Below, in pieces: positions 33,502-41,895 of a stretch of 64,000 nucleotides of DNA. How positions within the stretch are numbered: the first letter of the stretch is position 1; each line of letters begins with the position of its first letter. The DNA lies in assembly GCF_003984645.1 (NCBI RefSeq), contig NZ_RWKI01000003.1, positions 1 to 64,000 on the forward strand. The letters are read 5' to 3'. The notes under the pieces were generated by a model. That model made no database searches. It was not told the origin of the DNA and was given only the letters and a program-made list of their open reading frames with translations. The DNA is from Variovorax sp. MHTC-1 (GTDB lineage Bacteria > Pseudomonadota > Gammaproteobacteria > Burkholderiales > Burkholderiaceae_C). Position numbers and translations under genes: made by a program.

Positions 33502-34251
33502 ATGCTGCTCGCCGACCGCGTTGCCCTCATCACCGGCGGCGCCGGACTCAACGGCCTGGGCTTCGCCACCGCGCGCCTGCTGGCGTCGCACGGCGCCCGC
33601 GTCGTCATCACCGACCTCGAAGGAGCGGCGCCAGCGCAGGCGGCCGAAAGCCTAGGCAAGGTGCACCTGGGCCTCGTCGCCAACGTCACGGTCAAATCCG
33701 AAGTCGACGCCGTTGTCGCCCGCATCCTCGAGCAGTTCGGGCAAATCGACATCCTCGTCAACAACGCCGGCATCACCCAGCCGCGCAAGACGGTCGAGAT
33801 CAGCGCCGGCGACTACGACGCGGTGCTCGATGTCAGCCTGCGCGGCACCTTGCTGGCTTCGCAGGCGGTCATCCCGGCCATGCAGCGGCAACGCAGCGGC
33901 TCGATCATCTGCATCTCGTCGGTCTCGGCGCAGCGCGGCGGCGGCATTCTGGGCGGCCCGCACTATTCCGCGGCCAAGGCCGGCGTGCTCGGCCTGGCGC
34001 GTGCCATGGCACGCGAATTGGGCACCGACGGCATCCGGGTGAACTCCATCACGCCCGGTCTGATCGGCACCGACATCAGCAAAGGCAAGCTGACCGAGGA
34101 GCGCAAGGCGCAGATCGCCAGCGAGATCCCGCTCGGCCGCATCGGCCTGCCCAACGACATCGCAGGCGCCTGCCTGTTCCTTGCCAGCGACCTGTCCAGC
34201 TATTGCACCGGCATCACGCTCGACGTGAACGGCGGCATGTTGATCCATTGA
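33502..34251 (+). CDS. Short-chain dehydrogenase/reductase
   Basis: The protein has 249 residues, classical SDR. It has ALITGGAGLNGLGFATARLL (the TGxxxGxG cofactor motif), ITDLEG, ILVNNAGIT, the catalytic Ser in ICISSVSAQ and HYSAAKAGVLG (YxxxK). Asp in ITDLE after the second strand favours NAD(H). It probably oxidises a hydroxyl on the imported substrate as the first cytoplasmic step before the transketolase. It is transcribed with the TRAP genes 40 bp downstream. Confidence 0.9.
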   Translation: MLLADRVALITGGAGLNGLGFATARLLASHGARVVITDLEGAAPAQAAESLGKVHLGLVANVTVKSEVDAVVARILEQFGQIDILVNNAGITQPRKTVEISAGDYDAVLDVSLRGTLLASQAVIPAMQRQRSGSIICISSVSAQRGGGILGGPHYSAAKAGVLGLARAMARELGTDGIRVNSITPGLIGTDISKGKLTEERKAQIASEIPLGRIGLPNDIAGACLFLASDLSSYCTGITLDVNGGMLIH

Positions 34252-34291
34252 CTCGCGCTTCTTTCGATCCATCCACAACGGAGACAACACC

Positions 34292-35284
34292 ATGCAACGC
34301 AAGCTTTTCATTCGCGCCGCGCTGACTCTCGCCGCCGGCATCCTGTTCACTCCGCTGGCCGCGCAGGCGCAAGCCGTCAAGCTCACCCTCGGCCATGGCG
34401 CTGCCGCAGGCAATCCGCGCCACGAGGCGGCGCTGAAGTTCGCCGAGGTCCTGAAGGCCAAGTCCGGCGGGCGCGTCGAGGTGCAGGTCGCCCCTTCGGG
34501 GCAACTCGGCGACGATGCCGCGATGGTCACCGCGCTGCGCACCGGCGCGTTGGACATGTCGGCCAACTCGCAGGGCGCCGTGGCCGTCGCGGTACCCGAG
34601 TACGCCGCCTACGGCATGCCCTTCCTGTTCTCCGATCCGGCGCAGGCCTTCAAGCTGCTCGACGGCGGGCTCGGCAAGGAACTGGCCGACAAGTCGGCCG
34701 CGAAGGGGCTCATCGTGCTGGGCTACTGGGACAACGGCATCCGGCACATGACCAACAGCAAGCGATCGATCGCCAAGGTCGAGGACATGAAGGGGCTGAA
34801 GATGCGCACGCCGCCCGACGCGGTGCTGGTCGACATCATGCAGGCGCTCGGCGCCGAGGCGCAGCAGGTCAAGTTCGCCGAGCTGTACGTGGCGCTGCAG
34901 CAGGGCGTCGTCGACGGGCAGGAGAACCCGTTGATGAACATCCAGGCGAGCAAGCTCTACGAGGTGCAGAAGCACCTGTCCCTCACCAGCCACATGTTCC
35001 AGATGACGCCTTTCCTGATGAGCAAGCGCACGTGGGACGGACTGTCGGCGGCCGACCGCAAGGCCGTCACCGAAGCGGCCGCAGAGGCGACGGCGCTGCA
35101 GCGCAAGCTGTCGCAGGAGGCCGACGACAAGCTGCTCGCCGAACTGAAGGCCAAGGGCATGAAGGTGGACACGGTCGACAAGGCCGCATTCCAGAAAGCC
35201 ACGGCACCGGTCGTCGACAAGTGGGTCGCCGGTCCGGTCGGCAGCTACGTGAAGAAGGTCGTCGCTGCGGCCAACGGCAGCTGA
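34292..35284 (+). CDS. dctP: TRAP transporter substrate-binding protein (DctP), system 2
   Basis: The protein has 330 residues, with a Sec signal (MQRKLFIRAALTLAAGILFT to AQA). It shows GHGAAAGNPRHEAALKFAEV, APSGQLGDDAAMVTALRTGA, LKMRTPPDAVLVDIMQALGA and YVALQQGVVDGQENPLMNI, all DctP hallmarks including the carboxylate-binding Arg in MRTP. It differs clearly from the system 1 receptor (Sec rather than RR-type signal), so it is not a recent duplicate. The membrane subunits follow. Confidence 0.93.
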   Translation: MQRKLFIRAALTLAAGILFTPLAAQAQAVKLTLGHGAAAGNPRHEAALKFAEVLKAKSGGRVEVQVAPSGQLGDDAAMVTALRTGALDMSANSQGAVAVAVPEYAAYGMPFLFSDPAQAFKLLDGGLGKELADKSAAKGLIVLGYWDNGIRHMTNSKRSIAKVEDMKGLKMRTPPDAVLVDIMQALGAEAQQVKFAELYVALQQGVVDGQENPLMNIQASKLYEVQKHLSLTSHMFQMTPFLMSKRTWDGLSAADRKAVTEAAAEATALQRKLSQEADDKLLAELKAKGMKVDTVDKAAFQKATAPVVDKWVAGPVGSYVKKVVAAANGS

Positions 35285-35346
35285 GCCGGATCAGCTTCGC
35301 TCGGACGCGGCAGTCGGCCCGTCCACCCAAGACTAGGAGACAAGCC

Positions 35347-35871
35347 ATGAACGTCATCGAACGTGCAGTGGTCGGGCTGTGCCGTGCCGTGCTGTGGATC
35401 AGCACCATCGCGATCTTCGCGATCCTGGTGGCCAACACGGTGCTGCGCTATGCCACCGGCTCGAGCCTGCAATGGGCCAACGAAGTGCCCGAACTGCTCT
35501 TCCCCTGGCTGGTAATGGCCGGCGTGGTGCTCGCTGCGGCGCAGGGCGCGCATATCACCACCAGTTTCCTGATGGACGCCGTGCCCGCGGCCGCGCGACG
35601 CATCGTCGTCGTGCTCGGGTGGCTTGCCGTCGCCGGGATGTACTTCACGGTGGCCTGGGCGACCTTCCGCATGCTGGACATCGTGCACGACGAGAAGTCG
35701 CCGATCCTGCAGGTGCCGGGATCACTGACCTACGGCTGCGTCATGGGCGGAATGCTGCTGCTCGCCGTGATTGCGCTGCTGTCGGCACGCAACGCCTGGC
35801 GCGCCGTGCCCCAACCGGCACCTGACGCCGATGCCGACGCCGTGCCCAAGGTGCCGGCTGCGCACTGGTGA
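35347..35871 (+). CDS. dctQ: TRAP transporter small membrane subunit (DctQ), system 2
   Basis: The protein has 174 residues with four membrane helices. Typical motifs are VANTVLRYATGSSLQWANEV, ELLFPWLVMAGVVLAAAQGA and HITTSFLMDAVP. The C-terminal tail is rich in Pro, Ala and Asp. It lies 62 bp after the receptor and 31 bp before DctM; AGGAG precedes the ATG. Confidence 0.92.
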   Translation: MNVIERAVVGLCRAVLWISTIAIFAILVANTVLRYATGSSLQWANEVPELLFPWLVMAGVVLAAAQGAHITTSFLMDAVPAAARRIVVVLGWLAVAGMYFTVAWATFRMLDIVHDEKSPILQVPGSLTYGCVMGGMLLLAVIALLSARNAWRAVPQPAPDADADAVPKVPAAHW

Positions 35872-35902
35872 GTTCGCTTTCCCACGCCTGCAGGAGACAG
35901 CC

Positions 35903-37162
35903 ATGAGCGCACTGATTCTCGTCGTCTTTCTTTCCGCGGCAGTCGCCGCCGTACCGATCGCGCATGCGCTGCTCATGGCCGCCTTGGCGGCGGCCGCCAG
36001 CTCCGACCGCGTTCCGCTGGACCTGCTGGTGCAGCAGATGGTCGCGCAGGTGCAGAGCTTCCCGCTGATCGCGATACCGTTCTTCATGCTGACCGGCACC
36101 TTGATGATGGGCGGCAGGCTGGGCGAGGCGCTGGTCGGCGTGCTGTCCACGCTGATCGGCCGCTTCCACGGCGGGCCTGGCCAGGTGGGCGTGCTGTCCT
36201 CGACGCTGTTCGGCGGCGTATCGGGCTCGGCGGTGGCCGACGCTTCGGCGATCGGCTCGCTGCTGATCCCGTGGCAGAAGAAGCTGGGCTACCCGCCCGC
36301 CTTCTCGGCGGCCACGCTGGCAGCCGCAGCGACGATCGACATCATGATCCCGCCGTCGATTCCGATGATCCTTTTTGCGCTGACGGCCAATGCCTCGATT
36401 GCCGCGCTGTTCGTGGCGGGCATCCTGCCGGGGCTGCTGATGTGCGCCGGGTTCATGGCGGTCTGCTGGTGGGTCGGGAAGCGCCGCAACTTCCCGCGCG
36501 AAACAGCGCCGATCGACTACGTGGTGTTCCGCAGGCACCTTCTCTACGCAGCGCCCGCGGTGCTGCTGCCAGTGCTCATCGTGATCTTTCTGCGCTTCGG
36601 CATCGCCACGCCGACCGAGGTGGCGGTGCTGTCGACCCTGTACGCGGGACTTTGTTCGGCACTGATCTATCGCGACCTGGGCGTGAAGCGGCTCAATGCA
36701 GCCGTCGTCGAGGCCGGCCTGGCGACCGGCGTGGTGTTGCTCGTCATCATGGCCTCGGCCGCGATCGGCTGGTTGTTGACCTACGACCAGATGCCGCAGG
36801 GCATTACGCAGTGGGTGCAGTCCAACGTGCACGCCGGCTGGATGGTCATCGTGCTGATGAACCTGCTGATGCTGTTCGTGGGCATGTTCATCGACCTGCC
36901 GGCCGCCATCCTGCTGCTGACGCCGGTGTTCCTTCCGCTGGCCCAAAGCATCGGCATGGAGCCGACGCAGCTCGGAATCATGATGGTCGTCAACCTGGCC
37001 ATCGGCCTGTACACACCGCCGGTGGGCACCACGCTGTTCATCACTAGCGCGGTCGCCAAGGTCAAGGTCGGCCAGACGGTGCGCGAGCTGGGGCCCTTCT
37101 ATCTGGTCGCATTCGGCGTGCTCGCCCTCGTGTCCTATGTCCCGCTCAGCATCCTGCGCTGA
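35903..37162 (+). CDS. dctM: TRAP transporter large membrane subunit (DctM), system 2
   Basis: The protein has 419 residues, CAGGAG before the ATG. Signatures are IPFFMLTGTLMMGGRLGEAL, GGVSGSAVADASAIGSLLIP, MIPPSIPMILFALTANASIA and LAIGLYTPPVGTTLFI. About twelve membrane segments are visible. It completes the second TRAP system and is followed 33 bp later by the split transketolase. Confidence 0.93.
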   Translation: MSALILVVFLSAAVAAVPIAHALLMAALAAAASSDRVPLDLLVQQMVAQVQSFPLIAIPFFMLTGTLMMGGRLGEALVGVLSTLIGRFHGGPGQVGVLSSTLFGGVSGSAVADASAIGSLLIPWQKKLGYPPAFSAATLAAAATIDIMIPPSIPMILFALTANASIAALFVAGILPGLLMCAGFMAVCWWVGKRRNFPRETAPIDYVVFRRHLLYAAPAVLLPVLIVIFLRFGIATPTEVAVLSTLYAGLCSALIYRDLGVKRLNAAVVEAGLATGVVLLVIMASAAIGWLLTYDQMPQGITQWVQSNVHAGWMVIVLMNLLMLFVGMFIDLPAAILLLTPVFLPLAQSIGMEPTQLGIMMVVNLAIGLYTPPVGTTLFITSAVAKVKVGQTVRELGPFYLVAFGVLALVSYVPLSILR

Positions 37163-37195
37163 ACGGACCTTCTCTTCGATCGAAAGGAATCTCTC

Positions 37196-38050
37196 ATGAA
37201 CGAAACCACGACCGCGCTGTCCGAACTGGCGCGGTGCGCCTACCGCATCCGCCGCTTCGCGCTGCGAATGGGCGAAGTGCAAGGCCAGGGCTACATCGGC
37301 CAGGCGCTCGGCTGGGCCGACGTGCTGGCGGTGGCCTACGGCCATGCGCTGAAGCTGCGGCCCGACGAACCCGAATGGGAGGGGCGCGACCGCTTTCTGC
37401 TGTCGCACGGCCACTATGCGATCGCTTCCTACGCCGCCTTGATCGAGGCCGGCGTCCTTCCCGAGTCCGAACTCGAAACCTACGGCAGCGACGACAGCCG
37501 GTTGCCGATGTCCGGCATGGCGACCTACACGCCCGGCATGGAGATTTCCGGCGGCTCGCTCGGCCAGGGCCTGCCGATCGCGGTCGGCATGGCACTCGCC
37601 CTGCGCCAGAAGAAGAACCCGGCCTTCGTCTACAACTCGATGTCCGACGGCGAACTGGACGAGGGATCGACCTGGGAGGGCGCGATGGGTGCGGCGCACC
37701 ATGGCCTCTCGAACCTGATCTGCCTGGTCGACATCAACAACCAGCAGGCCGATGGCCCGTCCGGAAAGGTTCTGGGCTTCGAGCCGCTGGCCGACAAGTG
37801 GGCGGCCTTCGGTTGGCACGTGCAGCGTGTCGACGGCAACGACCTGGCTGCCGTGCTGGATGCCTTCGACCGCGCGCGCCAGCTCTCCGATCCGAAGCCT
37901 CGCGTGATCCTCTTCGACACGCTCATGGGCAAGGGCGTGCCCTTCCTCGAGCAGCGCGAGAAGAACCATTTCATCCGCGTCGACCCGCCCGAGTGGCAGC
38001 AAGCCATTGAAATCCTGGACCAGTCGCAACCCGAAGGAGCCCTCGCATGA
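37196..38050 (+). CDS. Transketolase, N-terminal (thiamine-binding) subunit
   Basis: The protein has 284 residues. It carries the N-terminal half of transketolase: YIGQALGWADVLAVAYGHAL, DRFLLSHGHYAIASYAAL, GSLGQGLPIAVGMALAL and the ThDP/Mg2+ motif SDGELDEGSTWEGAMGAAHH to VDINNQQADG. AAAGGAATC precedes the ATG. It overlaps the partner subunit by 4 bases (ATGA). Split transketolases of this size occur in specialised sugar pathways (apiose, sulfoquinovose and others), distinct from the housekeeping enzyme. Here the product of the SDR step may be its ketose donor. Confidence 0.9.
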   Translation: MNETTTALSELARCAYRIRRFALRMGEVQGQGYIGQALGWADVLAVAYGHALKLRPDEPEWEGRDRFLLSHGHYAIASYAALIEAGVLPESELETYGSDDSRLPMSGMATYTPGMEISGGSLGQGLPIAVGMALALRQKKNPAFVYNSMSDGELDEGSTWEGAMGAAHHGLSNLICLVDINNQQADGPSGKVLGFEPLADKWAAFGWHVQRVDGNDLAAVLDAFDRARQLSDPKPRVILFDTLMGKGVPFLEQREKNHFIRVDPPEWQQAIEILDQSQPEGALA

Positions 38051-39045
38051 ACACCGTTGCAGCCACGAAGCCTCGACTGACCACCTCGGCGATGATTGCT
38101 TCCATCGCGGCCGAAGGGCAGCGCGCGAAGGCCGCGCCTTTCGGCAAGGCGCTCGTCGAATACGCCGCCGACCGGCCAGAGATCGTCGGCATGACCGCCG
38201 ACCTCGCCAAGTACACCGACCTGCATCTTTTCGCGCAGGCCTATCCGGAGCGCTTTCACCAGATGGGGATGGCCGAGCAACTGCTGCTGGCCGCAGCCGG
38301 CGGCATGGCCAAGGAAGGCTTGGTGCCCTTCACGACGACCTATGCCGTGTTCGGCACGCGACGCGCCTATGACTTCATCCACCAGGTGATCGCCGAGGAG
38401 AACCTGAACGTCAAGATGTGCTTTGCGCTGCCCGGCCTGACGACGGGCTACGGCCCCAGTCACCAGGCAACGGAGGACCTGGCGATGATGCGCGGCATTC
38501 CGGGCCTCACGATCGTCGACCCTTGCGATGCGCTGGACATCGAGCAGGCCGTGCCGCAGATCGCCGCCCACCCGGGGCCGGTGTACATGCGCCTGCTGCG
38601 CGGCAACGTGCCGCTGGTGCTCGACGAGTACGGCTACAAGTTCGAGCTCGGCAAGGCCAAGCTCCTGCGCGATGGCAAGGACGTGCTGGTGATCGCCAGC
38701 GGCTTCATGACCATGCGGGCCCTGGAAGTCGCCGATCAGCTGCGCGCCGACAACGTGGATGTCGCGGTGCTTCACGTGCCGACGATCAAGCCGCTCGACG
38801 AAGCAACCATCCTGGCGGAGGTCAAGCGCCTGGACCGCGTGGTGGTGGTGGCGGAGAACCATTCGGTCATCGGCGGACTGGGTGAGGCAACGGCAAGCTT
38901 GCTGCTTCGCTCTGGCGCCGCGCCGAGGTTTCGGCAGGTCGCGCTTCCCGACGAATTTCTGGATGCCGGCGCACTCCCGACCTTGCATGACCGCTACGGC
39001 ATCTCGACCGGCACAATGGCTCAGCGCATTCGTTCCTGGCTTTGA
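38047..39045 (+). CDS. Transketolase, C-terminal (pyrimidine-binding) subunit
   Basis: The protein has 332 residues. It starts with a 30-residue extension, then the pyrimidine-binding domain (KALVEYAADRPEIVGMTADL, RFHQMGMAEQLLLAAAGGMA with the catalytic Glu in MAEQ, FTTTYAVFGTRRAYDF) and the C-terminal transketolase domain (VLVIASGFMTMRALEVADQL, VAENHSVIGGLGEA). It pairs with the gene at 37196 with overlapping stop and start. This is the last gene of the LysR-controlled plus-strand unit. Confidence 0.9.
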   Translation: MNTVAATKPRLTTSAMIASIAAEGQRAKAAPFGKALVEYAADRPEIVGMTADLAKYTDLHLFAQAYPERFHQMGMAEQLLLAAAGGMAKEGLVPFTTTYAVFGTRRAYDFIHQVIAEENLNVKMCFALPGLTTGYGPSHQATEDLAMMRGIPGLTIVDPCDALDIEQAVPQIAAHPGPVYMRLLRGNVPLVLDEYGYKFELGKAKLLRDGKDVLVIASGFMTMRALEVADQLRADNVDVAVLHVPTIKPLDEATILAEVKRLDRVVVVAENHSVIGGLGEATASLLLRSGAAPRFRQVALPDEFLDAGALPTLHDRYGISTGTMAQRIRSWL

Positions 39046-39114
39046 TTTTGCTCGGCTGCGTTCAACTGATGGATGGACGCGTGCGCTTTGATGTGGCCGC
39101 CACGGTACGGACCG

Positions 39115-39354
39115 CTACTGCAGCCAGCGAAGATTCGACCAGAAAGCGTCACCGAACCGAGCTGCGCAGGCGGCGCAGGCGGCAATGGCGAAGCCGACAA
39201 GCATGCATGCGCCCCAGGTACTCAGCGGCCACAGGCTGACACACATGCCCATGCCGATCACCAGGCCCAGCAGTGCCCCGCATCCCAATCGCACCTTCAT
39301 TTCGAAAGCATCGGGCTTCCTGCGCGCGAGAGTAGGCGGTGATTCAGTCTTCAT
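39115..39354 (-). CDS. Small membrane protein
   Basis: The protein has 79 residues with two hydrophobic stretches (LGCGALLGLVIGMGMCVSLW and GACMLVGFAIAACAACAA) after a charged N-terminus. It has AGG close before the ATG. No family is recognised. It lies just before the serine hydrolase gene's 3' end on the same strand and may be an independent small gene. Confidence 0.5.
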   Translation of the reverse strand: MKTESPPTLARRKPDAFEMKVRLGCGALLGLVIGMGMCVSLWPLSTWGACMLVGFAIAACAACAARFGDAFWSNLRWLQ

Positions 39355-39405
39355 TTACCTGTGGCTCCTCTGCTTGGACGACCGCTCGTGGGCCGATCTC
39401 TGCCG

Positions 39406-40284
39406 TTAGTTTCGCCCGCCCGAGAGGCGGCTCACAACTTCTTCTTCCGCAGCGCCTGCGTCTAAGCCGTCACAGAAGACGGCGCAAGTCGATGAGTCGT
39501 CACCGTCAGTGCGGCGGTAGATGGCCACCACGCTCCCCGGCCCACCTCCCGTGTGTCCGCACATGGTGAGGCCTCCGTCCACCTCGCCTTGCATGAGACC
39601 GAGGCCGTAACCTGGAGAGGTCCAAGGGCGCCCGGGTGTTGGTTCGCCGAGCATGCGCGCCGTTTGCATCTCCTGCAGCAGCGCCTCTGGAAGCATGTGG
39701 CCGGCTAGCAGGCGGTCCAGAAAAAGCGCCGCCTCTGCAAGCGGACCCACAAGTAAACCGTGATAGACCCAGCCTGGGTGGTAGTGCGTTACGGTTCCCA
39801 TGTGCACGCCATCCAAATCAGCTGGTGTCCTAGCAATGCGCGCTTGCGGCAAGCCAAGTGGAGCAAACGCCCGTTGGCGCAGCGCTTCGTGAAGTTCGAG
39901 GCCTGTCACACGTTCGATGAGCCTCGCTACGTACATGTAGCCGACGTTCGAGTAGCGCCAGCCGGCTCCGGGCGCGTAGCGCAACCTCTCGGCATCGAGG
40001 CGCTTCATCATTTCATTCTCTGACCAAGGGTTCATGCTGCGAGCGACGGCGGCGTGGTACTCGGCAAGCTCGCCATAGTCGGCCAGCCCCGCTTCATGTC
40101 GGAGCAACTGACGCAGCGTGAACCGACCTTCAAGGACGGGGTCGTCGAGTTCAACCAGCCCGTCACGCACGAGGGACAGGGACGCGGCCGAAAGCACTGT
40201 CTTCGAAAAGCTCCACCAAGGAACCAGCACATCCGACCGGTCCGTCGTCACCAGGGAGCCGTTCAATATGAGGGAAAAAAGCAT
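39406..40284 (-). CDS. Serine hydrolase, class C beta-lactamase/penicillin-binding fold
   Basis: The protein has 292 residues. The three active-site elements are visible: SFSK (nucleophile Ser and Lys, about 26-29) in VPWWSFSKTVLSAA, YSN in AGWRYSNVGYMYVARL, and HTGG near the C-terminus. Family members are esterases, peptidases or lactamases. It lacks an export signal and is shorter at the N-terminus than most (usually 330-400 residues), so the start may be upstream or the protein cytoplasmic. It stands alone beside the Trk genes. Confidence 0.82.
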   Translation of the reverse strand: MLFSLILNGSLVTTDRSDVLVPWWSFSKTVLSAASLSLVRDGLVELDDPVLEGRFTLRQLLRHEAGLADYGELAEYHAAVARSMNPWSENEMMKRLDAERLRYAPGAGWRYSNVGYMYVARLIERVTGLELHEALRQRAFAPLGLPQARIARTPADLDGVHMGTVTHYHPGWVYHGLLVGPLAEAALFLDRLLAGHMLPEALLQEMQTARMLGEPTPGRPWTSPGYGLGLMQGEVDGGLTMCGHTGGGPGSVVAIYRRTDGDDSSTCAVFCDGLDAGAAEEEVVSRLSGGRN

Positions 40285-40413
40285 CGTGTTTGGCTCAATG
40301 GGGCAACGGAGATCGGCTCGGACACCGAAGGTCTAGTCTTGGCCGGCTGCCGAAGTCCACCATCTTGCAGGCAACGTCCGCTCTCGCCGCGCACCTGCCC
40401 GACAGCCCGAAAC

Positions 40414-41880
40414 TCACTTGCGCCAGAACGACGGCGTCAGCAGCGCGATAAAACTCAGCATTTCGAGCCGCCCCAGCACCATCGCGAAGGCGCAGACCCA
40501 CAGCTGGAAATTTGTCAGGCCGCCGAAATTGCCGGCGGGCCCGACGGTGCCGAGCCCCGGCCCGGTGCAGTTGACGCTGGCCAGCACCGCGCTGAAGGCC
40601 GTGATCGGATCGAGGTCGGTCAGCACCAGCAACATGCTCAGCGAGATCGTCGTCACGCCGTAGACCAGCATGAAGGCCAGCACCGAGAAGATTACGCGGT
40701 GGTCGACCACCATGCTGCCGAGCGTCACCGGCTGAACCGCGCGAGGATGCACGAGGCGTGTCATCTCGCGCCGCGCCTGCTTCACGAGGATGAGCACCCG
40801 CACCATCTTGATGCCGCAACCGGTAGAGCCTGCGCTGGTCGCCACGCCCGAGAGCAGCAGCATGAAGATCGGCGCGAACACCGGCCAGGCGAGGTAGTCG
40901 ATAGTCGAATATCCGGTCGTGCTGGCGATCGAAATGGCGTTGAACAGGCCGTGGCGCAGCGCATCCACCGGTCCGTAGACGCCTTTCACCCAGAGCACCA
41001 CCGCCACCAGCAAACCGCTGCCGATCAGCGCGGTGAGCGTGGCGCGCAGCTCCGGGTCGCGCCAGGGGCCGCGCCAATGACCCTTTCGCAGCGCGACGAA
41101 GTACAGCGCGAAGTTGCAGCTGGCCGCGAGCATGAAAAGCACTGCCACGCCTTCGAGCAGCGGCGACGCGAAGTGCGCAAAGCTTGCGTCGTGCGGCGAG
41201 AGCCCGCCCAGGCTCACGGTGGTGAACATGTGCATCAGCGCGTCGATGGCCGTCATGCCGCCAGCCCAGTACGCGAGGAAGCAGGCAGCCGAGAAGGTCG
41301 CGTAGATGCCCCACAGCCCCTTGGCGGTTTCCTTCACTCGCGGCGTGAGCTTGCTGTCTTTGATGGGGCCGGCTACCTCGGCCTTGAAGAGCTGGCTGCC
41401 GCCCACACCCAGCAGCGGCAGGATGGCCACGGCCAGCACCAGGATGCCCATGCCGCCGAGCCATTGCAGGAAGGTGCGCCACACGTTGATCGACACCGGC
41501 AGTTGGTCCAGCTTGACGAGCACCGTCGCGCCGGTGGTCGTGAGGCCCGACACGGCCTCGAAGTAGGCATGCGTGAAGTTGAGCGGCCGCCCGATGCTGT
41601 CGAGCGCCCACATCAGCGGCAGCGAGGCGAACAGCGGCAGCAGCACCCAGGTGCACGAAACCAGGAAGATGCCGTGGCGCGGTTGAAGCTCGCGCTTGTG
41701 GCGCCGCAGGCCGCCCCACAACGCCGCTCCGCACGCGAATGAGATCGCCGCGGAGCCGGCCCACACGTGGCGCAGGCCGTCGGCATGCATCCATGACATC
41801 AACCAGGGTACGAACATGCCGAACGAGAAGAAGGTCAAGAGCGCGCCGAGCACACGCAACACCGGAAGGAAGTCGCTCAT
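40414..41880 (-). CDS. trkH: Trk potassium uptake membrane subunit TrkH
   Basis: The protein has 488 residues, normal for TrkH. The four selectivity-filter repeats are present: LTTTGATV, FTTVSLGGLS, ASTTGYST and NCTGPGLGTVG. The membrane layout (about ten helices plus re-entrant loops) fits. It brings K+ into the cell together with the TrkA gene 15 bp upstream on the same strand. Confidence 0.95.
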   Translation of the reverse strand: MSDFLPVLRVLGALLTFFSFGMFVPWLMSWMHADGLRHVWAGSAAISFACGAALWGGLRRHKRELQPRHGIFLVSCTWVLLPLFASLPLMWALDSIGRPLNFTHAYFEAVSGLTTTGATVLVKLDQLPVSINVWRTFLQWLGGMGILVLAVAILPLLGVGGSQLFKAEVAGPIKDSKLTPRVKETAKGLWGIYATFSAACFLAYWAGGMTAIDALMHMFTTVSLGGLSPHDASFAHFASPLLEGVAVLFMLAASCNFALYFVALRKGHWRGPWRDPELRATLTALIGSGLLVAVVLWVKGVYGPVDALRHGLFNAISIASTTGYSTIDYLAWPVFAPIFMLLLSGVATSAGSTGCGIKMVRVLILVKQARREMTRLVHPRAVQPVTLGSMVVDHRVIFSVLAFMLVYGVTTISLSMLLVLTDLDPITAFSAVLASVNCTGPGLGTVGPAGNFGGLTNFQLWVCAFAMVLGRLEMLSFIALLTPSFWRK

Positions 41881-41895
41881 GGGGCGAAGCCGGCG

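Noticed and set aside
39406..40284. Antibiotic-resistance beta-lactamase
   Set aside because: The SxxK, YxN and HTG motifs are present, but the lack of an export signal and the short N-terminus fit a general serine hydrolase better than a secreted lactamase.
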